DNA from: Phlebiopsis flavidoalba
Lineage: Eukaryota > Basidiomycota > Agaricomycetes > Polyporales > Phanerochaetaceae
NCBI GenBank assembly: GCA_035772785.1
Contig: JAOCPU010000065.1
Coordinates: 62,001 to 126,000, forward strand
Length of the DNA stretch: 64,000 nt
Direction of reading: 5' to 3'
Position numbers and translations under genes: made by a program. How positions within the stretch are numbered: the stretch's first letter is position 1; each line of letters starts with the position of its first letter. Positions 24,776-35,531 of this stretch are shown piece after piece. The notes below the pieces were generated by a model, which was not told the DNA's origin, did no database searches, and saw only the letters and a list, made by a program, of their open reading frames with translations.

Positions 24776-25809
24776 CGGACCTCGAGCTCATCCTTGACGA
24801 CTTTGTCGGTCTCGAATCTCACACACGTTTGCGCGCCGGACGCACAGAACAGGTATGCTATACTACTTTTTTTGTGAGGATTTGGTAACACGACACAGTT
24901 CTGCTTATACCATCGAACTTACTTGATTCAGACGAGTTGATAATGGACGGTGAGTCAATCATAGGGTGGGATTCACTTAACGTTGCTGAAACGCTCACGA
25001 CTTGTAGTTTCTGACACTAAGCTCTTTTGGCGCAACAAATCCTTTAGTTTCTCCTTGCCAGCGAGTCCAAAGCCCATATCCTTGGTGGTGTACAGGGGCC
25101 GCAATCCATCTCAGACTGACCCTACCTTGTCCCACTTGTCGAGCATTTTACACAGCTTAAACTTCCTCGACTGTCCCATCTCGGAACTGCACCCTCTGTA
25201 TAAGGTCAACATTAACGTCTACCGCGATATACCGGCGTTCAAAGCAACACTCGACGACAGTCGCGGACGGAAGCGTGTTTCAAACTCTCCATGCCGCTGG
25301 CAGGGTCGACGTTTGCTATGATCACCGTCCTCGCATGTACGGACCGTTCAGGAGTTATAGTCTGCGAATCTGCTCAGCTTTACCCTCCAAACGCGTTGTC
25401 GACGGACACACCATCACTCTCAAGCCGTCGGAGCGCTTTCACTGTCTTTTACTCGAAGACTAGTCCTCAAAAAGACCAGCAACAGGAGTACCTGCGCATG
25501 CTCCTGGCCGCAAAGCTTGCTCCTAATGTTGACATTGAGACCTCCGCCGCGAAGGCGGCCATACCGGCAGAAGAGAATGGCCAAGCCAGCGAAATTTCCG
25601 GTGGAGCTGAGGCTCAGCGTCCCAGAAAATTGAGACGAGAGATGGCGAATGAGGGGAGCACGGGGCGACTCGAGACTCGGGTATGCAAGGTTTGGATGGA
25701 AGTACAATTGTTTGCACACGGGACTCCCCGATTCTCCCTTCCTTGTGAATATATATTCTCTGTGGATGGGCGACAGACACTCCGTTTTACAGTGAAGACA
25801 CATCGTTAG
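24776..25809 (+). pseudogene. F-box-family protein, C-terminal paralogue A (partial)
   Basis: The C-terminal half is homologous to the fuller F-box gene at 31632-33113. An intron with GT donor at 24950 and TAG acceptor at 25007 lies at the equivalent place to the intron of copy B. After it come KLFWRNKSFSFSLP, HLSSILHSLNFLDCP, a VNINVYRD..AFKATLDDS block (B: VSINAR...FKAALDA), RVVDGHTITLKPSERF (B: RIVDGHVVVLSPS), and QEYLRMLLAAKLAP (B: QEYLRTLLAAKLAA). It then continues for about 100 codons with no match in B. No F-box is visible upstream, and several frame changes are needed, so I treat it as a truncated copy. Function would be substrate recognition in an SCF ubiquitin ligase if intact. Confidence 0.6.
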
Positions 25810-27569
25810 TCTAGTATCTACTCACTAGCACTTGAGATGACTGTAGTAGTACGCACGCTGCGAGTTTGCGTATGAATTGTATCGTAGAGATCAGTCGTAA
25901 TGTGCATGGACTACGGTGAAGATCTTGTTCTCTTCCTGGAGGTCACCCGGTTCACCATCCGAGCGGTCGGTAGCTACGTAGTCAGACCAGCCACCGGCAG
26001 TCACTGGCACTGTAGCAGGACCAGCCTGAGATGGTATGCGACTGAGGAGTTACGGGGTCTGCCCCTTCCGACCAATCAGAGCTCGAAGCGCATCAGCGCC
26101 ATCAACGGACTGTTACTCAGGCCGGCTAGGACTCATGAAACCACTTGGCTATGAACCATCGAGCATGTCATACAAGTCGTAATGTGGCTAACACGATTAA
26201 GTCATTGACTACACAACACTGAGATCTCGCGCAGTGTACAGCATGCTGATGCAGCTGAGCCCCGGCAGGCGACAACGCAGGAAGCTGTCTCAAATTTTCG
26301 GCGATTTCGACAGCGACGGGACGAGTATTTGAGCCCGCCAGCATGGGCTAATCTCCGAGCGAGGTCTTGGTGAGGTACAATGAGTAGTGGAAGAATATGG
26401 TCGACTTTCGGTCAGGACAATCCACTCTGGGAAATTTCTTCGTTCAAATGAGATCTAAATTTCGGAGTTACGCCACAGGTCAGTGCCTTGTTTTAACCAA
26501 ACCACGTTTGACACTCACCGCCTAGTATTCCGGGTGGAGGTGAGAGTTGAAACGTTGACTTATCGGGTCCTTCGTCCAAAATGCCGACCCGATCTGATTT
26601 CGAGAACGACGGCATTCTGCGTGTGCGACGGGCGTGTATCGGCATCATTCGCGGGTATCTGTGAGCCGGTTCGTTTCTCGTATACTTACATGCTGTGATA
26701 GGGGAAAGTGGCACACTGTCTGCGTCCGATCTACCTATACTGTGAACCCTCTCAAATTAAGGTTACCAGGTCTGCCAATGGCACGTCTCTTAGATGCTGA
26801 TTTCCTGGTGTACGAGTGGGCCGCAAATGATAAAGGCTTCCGGATCTGCGGTATCAAGTCTCCACCGTGCTGCCTTATCTAACGGACGATCTGTTTCCTA
26901 GTGACAAGACTCTCGAATGATTTTCTCCGGCTTCATTACACGTAATTCATGCATTGAAGAACGTTGGAAGCATGAGGCCTCGGAGCTTTCAAGGTAACAG
27001 TTTGATCCCGTCGCCTTGTCCGTAGACCGACTCGAACCTGACCGTGCCTTGACAGCACATTCCTAATAGTCTGACGATTATTCCGATCAATCCACCGAAG
27101 CACTCGTGCTGCTAGCCGGATCGGTACCCCTTCTGAACAGTCTCGGTATCCCGGTGGCATGTGTGGCTAATCGCTGGACCTGCTATGGCGCGGGACACAG
27201 CGCTGATTCAAAGTAGACGAGGAAAATTGCCCCGCAGTGGCTCGAGTACACTGCCCACAGCAATGTCAACACGACGGGCTCATATAAAGCTATCAGAAAG
27301 GCGTACGGTTCAGCAGAGAACCCAGAGACAAACCTCAATCGGCTTCTTCTACATCTCTGCGCTGGGCGACTCATCTCATGGACAACTCAGCTGCACTCAT
27401 AAGTATCGCAGAGCAATTGTACGTGCCGAGAACTTTGTGTATTCTTTGGCTCGCAGTTCACGGTTACTCATATCTCTCGCGAATAGATCTATCAACGGCT
27501 ACATCAGTACAGCATCCGGAGGTGCGATGCACTGTCTACTCGTGTCCCGCGGCTTGAACCTCTGAACCG
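25810..27569. other. No confidently identified gene
   Basis: Frames such as 26482-26698, 26634-26882 and 27161-27565 are open but carry no motif I recognise. The last one could include a 5' exon of the DUF6533 gene that follows. Sequence is not repetitive by eye. Confidence 0.3.
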
Positions 27570-29136
27570 AAACCAATATAGTGCTGGTGATGTATGAACA
27601 CATCATCACCTCTTGGTTTGAGACCGAAATCCTGTTACGGAAACAGCCATGGAACACGTCCTCTATCCTTTTCTCACTCAATCGGTGGATTATACTATGG
27701 GCCGCCATAATGATATTCATTCCAATAGGTTCACACGTGCGTATCATCCTGAATTATCACATTGGGCAGACTTTATCCGAGTTATAGAGCTGACGTTTTA
27801 TATTGGACTATAGAAGTATGTTCAGACCATCATATCTGTACATCCGCCACTAATTTTCCCTTGGTTCAGCTGCATAGCCGTGACGGTCGCTGTCGATGTT
27901 CCGGTACTTCTCTCTCTCTCGTGACTACTGCAGGTAAGGCGATGCCCATCTCCCATCAAATTGTAAGGCGACCTATTTATCTACCATCCATTCAAGTATT
28001 TACAGCGCTACGAGTCTACGCAATCACCAAGAAAAACGCATCGATATCTGTCATAGTACTTGTACTCGGACTTGCTCCGTTCGCCACAAATTTGGTGGGT
28101 CGCTGCCGCAGCATTTGAACTCATTCTTGAGCTGACCACTTGTCATTGTTCCTTCACTCCATCACGTAGTTCTATAAAAGCCAGCAAAGGATTTTGTATG
28201 ACGACCTTTTCTCTGCATGCTCTGTTGCGGCTCCGAAAATACCTTCAATTGTCAACGAACGGTACGTCTCATCCAGCATTTTCTATGGAAGATGAATATG
28301 TCTAACTATGTTTTAAGCTGTAAGCTGTTTATTAATACGTCTCGTAGAACTGAACGATTTTAATTGATATAGTACCAGTGAAGAATGTCACGAGAGGTTG
28401 TGCAATTCTTGTAGACATGGTAGCTTTATTGATCACATGGAGAGGAACGATCCGTCAATGGCATGAGGCGAGGAGATTGAAACTAGCATCACCCATAACG
28501 ACTTGCTTACTCAGAGACGGTGAGGTCCCTTGCATGTAGAATGGCTTATAACTTACCACTGTTGCTTGGTCAGGTACATGGTACTTCGTGTAAGTCAATT
28601 CTGCATATAGGAAAACTTCAATCCAAAGATTCTGACCACGCAATACTCAAGCGTTCTACTCTCTCTCAACATCTTACAAATGGTCGGTTCAGCGCAATCG
28701 TTTTTTGTACGTTTCTATTATTTTGGGGAGGAAAAATCACAAATGATCAATCCTAACCACGTACTCGTGTTGTCACAGGGAAACACATTCGTCTCAGAAT
28801 TCAACACTTTTCTTGTATGTATTCAGATCATCGCAGAGACATTTTTGTTTGATGGGACCGCCAAATAGCCTCCTCTGCTTACCAACCGGTTCATCATGAA
28901 CCTCCGCGCGCGCAGGTACCGTCGATAGCAGCCAGGACGCATCAAGCTTCCACCCTTCGCACATGTCCCTTCCTAATTTTTGTGCGGCCAGAAGCGGTGG
29001 ATTTTTTAGGTACCACATCGGAGCACCCCTAGCCGTTAGCGATGATGTGGATGCCTCCGATGTGGATTATGAGAGACAGGAGGAAGTAGACAACGATCAA
29101 ATGCCGTTGCCGGTGGAAGAACAGGCTAGTGCATGA
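27570..29136 (+). CDS. DUF6533-type multi-pass membrane protein, copy 1 (frame-shifted)
   Basis: This large Agaricomycete family of seven-helix-like membrane proteins has no assigned function. The N-terminal DUF6533 helix reads VLVMYEHIITSWFETEILLR then SSILFSLNRWIILWAA (27580-27700). Next come a hydrophobic segment IAVTVAVDVPVLLSLS (27870), VFTALRVYAITKKN (27996; family pattern F.ALRVYA), SVIVLVLGLAPFATNL (28040), CAILVDMVALLITWRGTIRQ (28410; family pattern ..AD...LLLTW..T) and ARRLKLASP..TCLLRDG (28468). The C-terminal tail after LLTNRFIMNLRA (28880) is IGAPLAVSDDVD ... VEEQASA, ending at 29134-29136. Exon joins and several frame changes are inferred from the family pattern, and the start is not fixed. 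A second, inverted copy lies at 44955-46218. Confidence 0.75.
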
Positions 29137-29786
29137 TGAAATGGAGTTCGATGCCATGCACAAGACATGAATTTGGATGTAAATCCTAAGTCAATTTGGG
29201 TCTCTTCTCTGCACTGCTCCGAAATATTGATTTGTCAGAATATCTACTCTCAACGCATACCATTACATCCTCAGAATGGTTCAATTGATCTGAGCGAGTG
29301 CACGCCAGTGTCTCTCAGAGCACAAGATGATCTTGAAGAGCTTATGATTTAACATTCGATGTGGTAATACTTTTCAATACTGAGTCGACTCGTCGAAAAA
29401 AAATCAACACGCGCATCTCCCTAGAGTCTAGACTCGCCCCTGGGCAACTTCAACCGCTACAATACTGACGAGAATATACTCAGACTGACTCAAAATGTTA
29501 CGAGTTGAAAATTGCGGCATCAATTAGTGGTCTCGACTCCTCACTCTGACATTTAAATTACCGCCACAGCAGTAACAGTTAAGGCTATTGTTGAAATTAG
29601 TGGCTTGCATCGTCCAGTAATAATATGATTGGACGGGAAGCTGGCGCTTAGACCCGTCCTATGTCTTTCGGCGATAGCCGGGTGATGGCGTACATCCATT
29701 TCTGGTTTTGTTAGTTTGCGTCGAGAGTCGACATCTTCTGAGTTCGACTGAGTTCCGACCCTGACCCGTACAACCTCACGCACTCA
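29137..29786. other. Intergenic; no gene seen
   Basis: AT-richer spacer between the DUF6533 gene and the HNH gene. It contains an A run at 29395-29403 and no convincing frame. Confidence 0.4.
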
Positions 29787-31088
29787 ATGATACCGATTCC
29801 CGAAACACTCAGCACTAGAGTACACTTGTTAGAAAAACACCTCCCGAGTGGATCAAGCAGTATAGCCGGTTACGCCTCGCTGAAGCCGTTCTCGTTTCCG
29901 AGGCACGCTCCCAAGTATCAACGAGTTGCTGTCAGCTGCCTAGCTCATCTCATCCGCGAACTTAACAAATATGAGGCCGTCGAGGCCGTCGTGCGTGCTG
30001 CTGTTCGAGATGCCGACCAAGGAGACTTTCCCCAAGTCGGCGCGCGCTATCTGAAATATTTTCATTTGCCTCTGTGAGTCAGCCTGTTTCTCAGCTTGTC
30101 GCGATCTAATTCAAGCTTCGTAAACACAGTTAGGAGAAAGGGTGGCCGGACGCCAGCTCCTAGTGAGCACTCGTCTCGTACGCAGGTATACGGCAATTTG
30201 CGCCACGTCGCCTACGACGAGCTGTCTCTCGCCAACTTAAAACACCAGCACGCTAGACAGGCAGTGAGCTGAGCTTTCATGCTCTCCAGACATCCAAGCG
30301 CACAGAATCAGCCATACTCATCATTTGCACTATCACATGCAGGCCCTCGAGCGGGACAGATATTGCTGTGTCGCGTCTGGGTTCATGCATGACGAAGCTC
30401 CACAAGATATGCTTGAGGAATATCTCATGAATCATCCAACCGTTGTGTCTTTGCAATGTGGTCACATCATTCCAGAGAGTTTGAACAACTTTGAAGGCCA
30501 TGACAAGGAGGTAGAGGCTTTCTCAGTCGAAGCGGGGCGCGATTCTTACCTATTGTTATTTAGACGCATGAAAAAGCCACAATGTGCGCCATTCTCAGGG
30601 CCTTTGGCTATGATCATTGTCTTGAAGAGCTCGAGGGCGTCAACATCCACCGCCTTCAAAACGTCTTGACGTTGGAAAAGAACATGCACGAGCGCTTTGA
30701 CGCCCTTCAGTTATGGTTCGAGCATGTCGGAGATGAAGTGCGATAAAAATACTTTCGTCCTCTAAACTGATCGTCTAACTATGATACAGGATGACTTCAA
30801 GTATAAAACGTGCTTGGCCATACCTGCACATGCCATGACGATCGATAGGCGCACCTACGGCCATGGTTTTGTATTGTCGAGCTTGGCCCCGAACGGAAAT
30901 CTACCCGCCCCCTCACGCGACTATCTGGATCTGCACGCGGCCATGTAGTAGAGTCGCGCATTGCCTCAGAGCAGTGGAATACCTTGAGGAGCTGGACCGA
31001 CGGTTTTGTGGAGGTAGATATGATTACTATCCTGGACGACTTGGAAGTCTTGAACGGCAAGCTCTGGATTACCGGAATATCGCGTTGA
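29787..31088 (+). CDS. HNH-nuclease-domain protein of the Agaricomycete HNH family (frame-shifted)
   Basis: The HNH domain is a small metal-dependent nuclease fold; the cellular role of this Agaricomycete family is unknown to me. Exon 1 (ATG at 29787) ends at a GTGAGT donor (30074); the acceptor is at 30129. After it, RRKGGRTPAPSEHSSR matches the signature ahead of the nuclease domain. The domain reads ALERDRYCCVASG (30343), then LQCGHIIPESLN (30452), giving the expected Cys and H-x-IP motif. It continues with FGYDHCLEELEGVNIHRLQN (30603) and VLTLEKNMHERFDALQLWFE, an intron (GTGCGA donor near 30738, ending 30789), LSSLAPNGNLPAPSRDYLDL (30876), and CRVAHC..AVEYLEELDRRF. Removing one T in 31004-31007 gives an end reading DDLEVLNGKLWITGISR with a stop at 31086-31088. 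Identification is strong; activity is untested and the reading frame is damaged. Confidence 0.85.
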
Positions 31089-31631
31089 TCGGTCCACAGA
31101 ACCGCTTGGAACTCCTTGCGACCATGGATCACCACACGCCACGGGCTGCGGTCACCTTGCAGAAGCCACGAAAGTCTCCTCCGAACGGAGCTGCACGAAA
31201 AGTTGAAACCTCAGCAGAGCACCATCACAAGCTACGTTCGCATCAGAAGAGACCATCCTCATCTACAACATGGCCACACCTCAGTGCAACAGCCGGATTC
31301 AACTCGAACATTACTCAGAGGACCCGAGGCTCGATTACGCTCAGCGTGGATTGACCGTCATGGCTCTTCAACGCGAACATTGTCACGTAAGCAAAACTTT
31401 GTAGAGACACGGTATTATGGATTGTCCTATTTTATCATGATGATCTGGAGCGGTACTGCGCACCACGTTCAATTGGCGTGAGAAATTATTACGAGACGGC
31501 ACCAATCTTGTCTTATGACCGCTTATATACCCTTTTACAAACTTCCATCTTCCTCGAACCGCGGCTGAGCATTTTAATAACAGCGACTAGCCATAGAGGC
31601 CCTGTTCACGGATTTTGGCTTAGCAGCGACG
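31089..31631. other. Spacer with an open frame of unknown meaning
   Basis: A plus-strand frame of 121 codons (31116-31481) encodes an Arg/Ser/His-rich peptide with no motif I recognise. It follows directly on the HNH stop and could be a decayed continuation of some family members, or chance. Confidence 0.3.
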
Positions 31632-33113
31632 ATGTCTGCTGCACATCGTGTCCCTCCCGAGATTATTGCCCAGCTTCTTATTGAGCTAGGAGAAGACTAC
31701 GACATGCGTGGCGACAATGAGTATGATCTGGAATGTGCCCTTCGGAGGTGCAGCCTCGTCTGTCGGCACTGGGCCCAGTCGCTGCGGCCAATGCTGTTCA
31801 GCCGCATCAAGATCAACGGCGCCCATCGCACCTCGAACGTCTCGTCGCACTCCTCCCAACCTCATCCATTGTCACTCCCTCACTCGCGCCGGACTGTGTC
31901 AAAAATATTGTTGTACAACATTCTGGCGCGCAGGAAAAGCCATGGATTCACAAGATTCCGGCTATTTACTCTTACATCTCCCACGCGATACGTGGGCGAT
32001 CTGAGAGTTGGGAGGTCAGGATTTGTGACGCGGTGTATCGCGATCCTCTCTATACGGACACATTCCACGAACGCTCCCAGGGAATCTCATCCCACTCTGT
32101 CGCCTAAGCTTCTCCAACGTTCGATTCCGGAAGGTCAACGACCTAGTCCGCATCATACGAGGCCTACCTTCCTTGGCCAAGCTGGACTGCACCGAAGTGT
32201 CGTTCGAAGATGACATAGTTAACCCGGATGACGCCATAGACACTACTCACAGGATGACGCGTACATCTGACTTCCAGTCGGTCGTCCTCGAGAGATGTCT
32301 CCGCCAACCCATATACGCACTACATCTCGCTCTCGTGCTTCACAGGGCATTGCAACCTCGATGGGGCCCAATACTTACCGAACGTTGGCGCGCCTTTCGG
32401 CAGCTATTGATGGTTCTGCCGCTGGATTTATTCAATCATGACGAAAAGCTTGTGGGTACGCTGTGAGATAGTTTTTGAGTTTTGTGCATTGTAGTGACTA
32501 GCTGACGCACCTTCAGTTGGCTACAGCTCCTTCGACTTCGGAAACAGCTTCTTCCAATTGAAGTTGACAGTCCGCCAGGTGAACAGCCGCTCCCACATAT
32601 ACCTGCAGTACACTGGGAGCTGGAACACATCCGGCCCCTCTCTGCCCGGCCTTTCGACCGTGCTGCATGTGTGGAACGCTCTCGACAGTCTCCCAGATAT
32701 AGAATCTTCCTACTTCGTCTCAATCAACGCCCGGCAACAACAAAGCCGTCTTCAAAGCGGCGCTCGACGCCATCCTAGCCGGTCGTCTGTTCTCACGACT
32801 ACGCGCCGCCCGCAGCCTGAGCCTCTGGTACTCGGCCATCCGGAGGGGCGCAGGCACACGACGCACACGCTGGAGTCCTGCGTGGCTATGCCCGCCGAAC
32901 GCATCGTGGACGGACACGTCGTGGTCTTGAGCCCGTCCACAGCGCTTCGAGCTAGACCTGCTAGATGGTTGGTCATCTGAAGACAAGGCACAGGAGTACC
33001 TGCGTACACTGCTAGCCGCGAAGCTCGCTGCGGAGGCTGAGGCTGCGGCGTCCGCTGCAAAGATCGACCCGTCCGACGGCGGAGACATGAATCACCCCAG
33101 AGGGAGGGGATAA
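31632..33113 (+). CDS. F-box protein with leucine-rich C-terminal part, copy B (frame-shifted)
   Basis: The likely role is a substrate receptor of an SCF ubiquitin ligase. The N-terminus is a clear F-box: HRVPPEIIAQLLIELGED, then ALRRCSLVCRHWAQSLRPML, FSRIKIN (31641-31820). After a frame change come HLERLVALLPTSSIVTPSLA and CVKNIVVQHSGAQEKPWIHK, then LSFSNVRFRKVNDLVRIIRG and LPSLAKLDCTEVSFEDD (32110-32215), a leucine-rich pattern common in polypore-type F-box proteins. An intron (GTACGC donor 32456 to TTCAG 32516) joins KLV to GYSSFDFGNSFFQLKL. The end reads RIVDGHVVVLSPS, QEYLRTLLAAKLAAEAEAAA and HPRGRG with TAA at 33111-33113. At least four frame changes are required, so it may be a recent pseudogene or contain sequence errors. 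Paralogue A lies 6.8 kb upstream. Confidence 0.8.
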
Positions 33114-33274
33114 CCCGGTAGTCCAAGGAATTGTCTCTGGGGTTGAGGGGTTGGTGCTTGGGAGGACACCGGGGATGTGATCGGGGAGGCAGGGTCCGAT
33201 GCTCGACCTCGAAGCCGCGGAGTCTGGCGTTCAGTTTGAGCACGGAGGCGATAGCGAAACGGACGCAAGTGATG

Positions 33275-33512
33275 AAGTGTGAAGGGGAGGAGTGCCTGAA
33301 CAGGAGTTGCAAGCGTAGTCATCCTGGAAGGCAGAGTCCTCAAGCTCACAAGCTCCCGGGACGGCTGAGGCGGCGAAGTGTTCATTTTTCGAGATTCTAG
33401 GAGACAATCCAATCACGATACTTGTTAGCAGGCACAGTAGGACAGTATTCAAATTGAGACTCACCAGCCATAAGCTCAAACACGAGCCGCTGGATTTGCA
33501 GAGCTGTTTGTG
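33275..33512 (-). repeat. Exon/intron repeat fragment, unit 1
   Basis: On the minus strand this reads AATCC-(G)..TTCGAGCTT-like exon sequence, then the donor GGTGAGTCTCA, a branch-site-like GCTAACAAG, and downstream blocks CCGCCTCAGC and GCTTGCAACTCCTGTTCAGG. It aligns with unit 3 at 34350-34570 over about 230 bp. The frame ahead of the donor reads LQIQRLVFELMA. Confidence 0.65.
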
Positions 33513-34159
33513 AGACGAAATAAAAGAAAGCGCGCGTAATCTGAGCGAAGTATTACCTATATATTAACCACATGCCACAACTCTTCAAATTGGCTTCATT
33601 CTCTTTCTTATTCGCTCTTATTCCCTTGGTCAGTTCTCCCGGCCTTTTATACTGCTCGCTTGGACCTTCTGTAGCATAGACCTGATCTTGCACACCCCGA
33701 TGTGAACTACAATAAGAAATGTTCTGCCCACAGCTCCGCACGGTAAACAGAAACAAAAAGGGGGTGAAACACCACAAGTTTGTGCCATGACCAGCACGTT
33801 GGGAGCTTAAATATTAATGTTGTCGATAGCGGTTCATCCTTACATTCTCATTCCCCTTTCCCCCTTTCTCAAAAGCTCATTCCAGTCCTTACTTTCTCTC
33901 TCGTTTACACCCTTGCCGTAGTTTGCACCTTTTCCGGAGTTCAAATCAGGGCTCTATTGGCACATTGCTCTTTTCCAGTGACAATGTGACATCGCAGTTT
34001 TGTAGTTAAAATAACTTCAATAAATATTACTCTTGGCAGAAATTAACCCTCTAATTCCGTTCGCCGGAGCGGAGCGAGGAAACTCTTGTGTAACTATAAA
34101 ACAAACCACCACGATTGAAAGCAACACATTTCACAACGACAAGATGACCAAACATTTAT
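33513..34159. other. Spacer between repeat units; no gene seen
   Basis: AT-richer sequence with short frames; pyrimidine-rich stretch at 33850-33900. No recognisable coding block. Confidence 0.35.
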
Positions 34160-34262
34160 CAGAACGTGTCCGCAGTACGGTATCCAAAGTGAGACTCGCC
34201 AGCTATAAGCTCGAACTTGAACTCTCGAGTCTTGACATTCGTGCTGCTAGAGCCAAACACAA
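34160..34262 (-). repeat. Exon/intron repeat fragment, partial unit 2
   Basis: It contains the same exon end (TTCGAGCTTATAGCT) and the following intron start (TCTCACTTTGGATACC), but the donor reads GGCGAG instead of GGTGAG. Only the donor-proximal 100 bp is present. Confidence 0.6.
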
Positions 34263-34349
34263 GAAAAGCGATTTAAAAATAAGAAGCGCACGCAATGTAG
34301 GCATCAAACAATGTGCACAACTCGACACTATCGAGGCGATGGAGGAGCG

Positions 34350-34572
34350 GCAGAGGCGACCACTTAAGCGGGGACGCCTGAGGAGGAATTGCAAGCGAGG
34401 GGTGCCGGAAGGTAGAGGTAACAAACTCAGGGCGTGCCAGTGTGCTGAGGCGGTAGAAGTATCGTCTTCGCAGGCTCTGGTAATACTTGTCAGGGGTCGC
34501 AGTAGTATGGTATCCAACGTGAGACTCACCTGTCGCAAGCTCGAACCTGAACCATCGGATTTGTAGTATTGC
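34350..34572 (-). repeat. Exon/intron repeat fragment, unit 3
   Basis: The minus strand reads AATCCGATGGTTCAGGTTCGAG, then GACAGGTGAGTCTCACG, TTGGATACC, TGACAAGTAT, and the same CCGCCTCAGC and GCTTGCAATTCCTCCTCAGG blocks as unit 1. Units 1 and 3 lie about 1.07 kb apart. The parent gene is not recognised. Confidence 0.65.
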
Positions 34573-34727
34573 GGTCGAGAGACAGATACGAGGAAAGCGC
34601 GCAGGCAGTCCAAGAACAACGAACGAACACGGTGTTCAGAGCAACTATACACAAGACACAGCAATCGAGAGCAGCATTATCCCAGACTTCCAAGCAAGCA
34701 AGCACAAATTCCGACCCCACCTTCCCC

Positions 34728-35531
34728 TCAAAACGCCTCCACGCCCCCGCCCTCCCGCTCAAGCCCATACACCAACCCCAGCGCGACCCGCGCCGCCGCC
34801 TTGCGGCTCCGCTCAATGCTCGTCCGCAATGCCCGCGATCTCCGCGCGCATGCCCTCCAGCGCGCACATACACGCGCGACAGATCAAACGGCCGCACCCT
34901 CGTACCTCATCAGTACCCCTCCTCCTCCTGCCTCTCCACCCCCCCCTCCTCCTCCTCCTCCTCGTCCTCCGACTCCAAACTCCGGGAACGGACCCGCAAA
35001 ATCCGCCCACAGCCGCCGAAAAAATCCGCCCGTCCCGTCGTCCGCCTCGACCTCCGCCCGCGTCAGGGAGAGCGCGTCCTCCTCCTCCTCTTCCTCCTCG
35101 TCCGCAAGCGCGTGCCACGCCGCGCCCGCATCGCTCTTAGAGCGCGCGCGCGCTCCACCTCCTCCTCCTCCGGCGCACCGCACACGAACTACGGCAAAGT
35201 CTCGTCCTCGAATCCCCCGACTCCGCGGACACAGCGCAGCCCGTTCCGGGCCCGTCTGTCCCTCACGCGGGGCTCTCTCGGCGACGTCCGGCGTCCGGGC
35301 GGGGAGGAAGGCAGGAGGCCGGAGGCGTACGAGCACGCACACACATTTTCTGAGCTCGGCCATTCTCGCGCTCGCCCGCCTTGCGGCGGCTAGGAGGCAT
35401 GCCGGTGGAGAGCGAGCGCGGAGATGGCCTACGGCCTCCGGTCGTCGTCGAGGGGCGTCCTGTCGCACAGTGTCGCGGCCAGTGCGGGACGGCCGAATGC
35501 GCTCTGGGGCCCGACAACAGCGCGTGGCCAC
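34728..35531 (-). CDS. Acidic/glycine-rich protein with helical C-terminus, unknown function
   Basis: The minus strand encodes a run of glutamates (ADEEEEEEEDALSLTRAEVE), then GGFFRRLWADFAGPFPEFG, a second low-complexity tract encoded by CTC/CCT repeats on the plus strand (Gly in one frame, Glu in another), and a helical end. That end is read across frames as DLSRVYVRALEGMRAEIAGI, ADERSRKAAARVALGLVYGL, EREGGGVEAF, with a stop at 34728-34730. The well-formed amphipathic C-terminus with normal codon use is the best evidence that this is a gene. Frames change at least twice. I recognise no family; the start is a guess within a GC-rich region. Confidence 0.45.
34915..34975. repeat. CTC/CCT trinucleotide tract
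   Basis: Nearly pure pyrimidine on the plus strand, built from CCT and CTC units with one run of 8 C. On the minus strand it encodes glycine or glutamate runs depending on frame, inside the acidic protein gene. Such tracts are prone to slippage. Confidence 0.75.
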
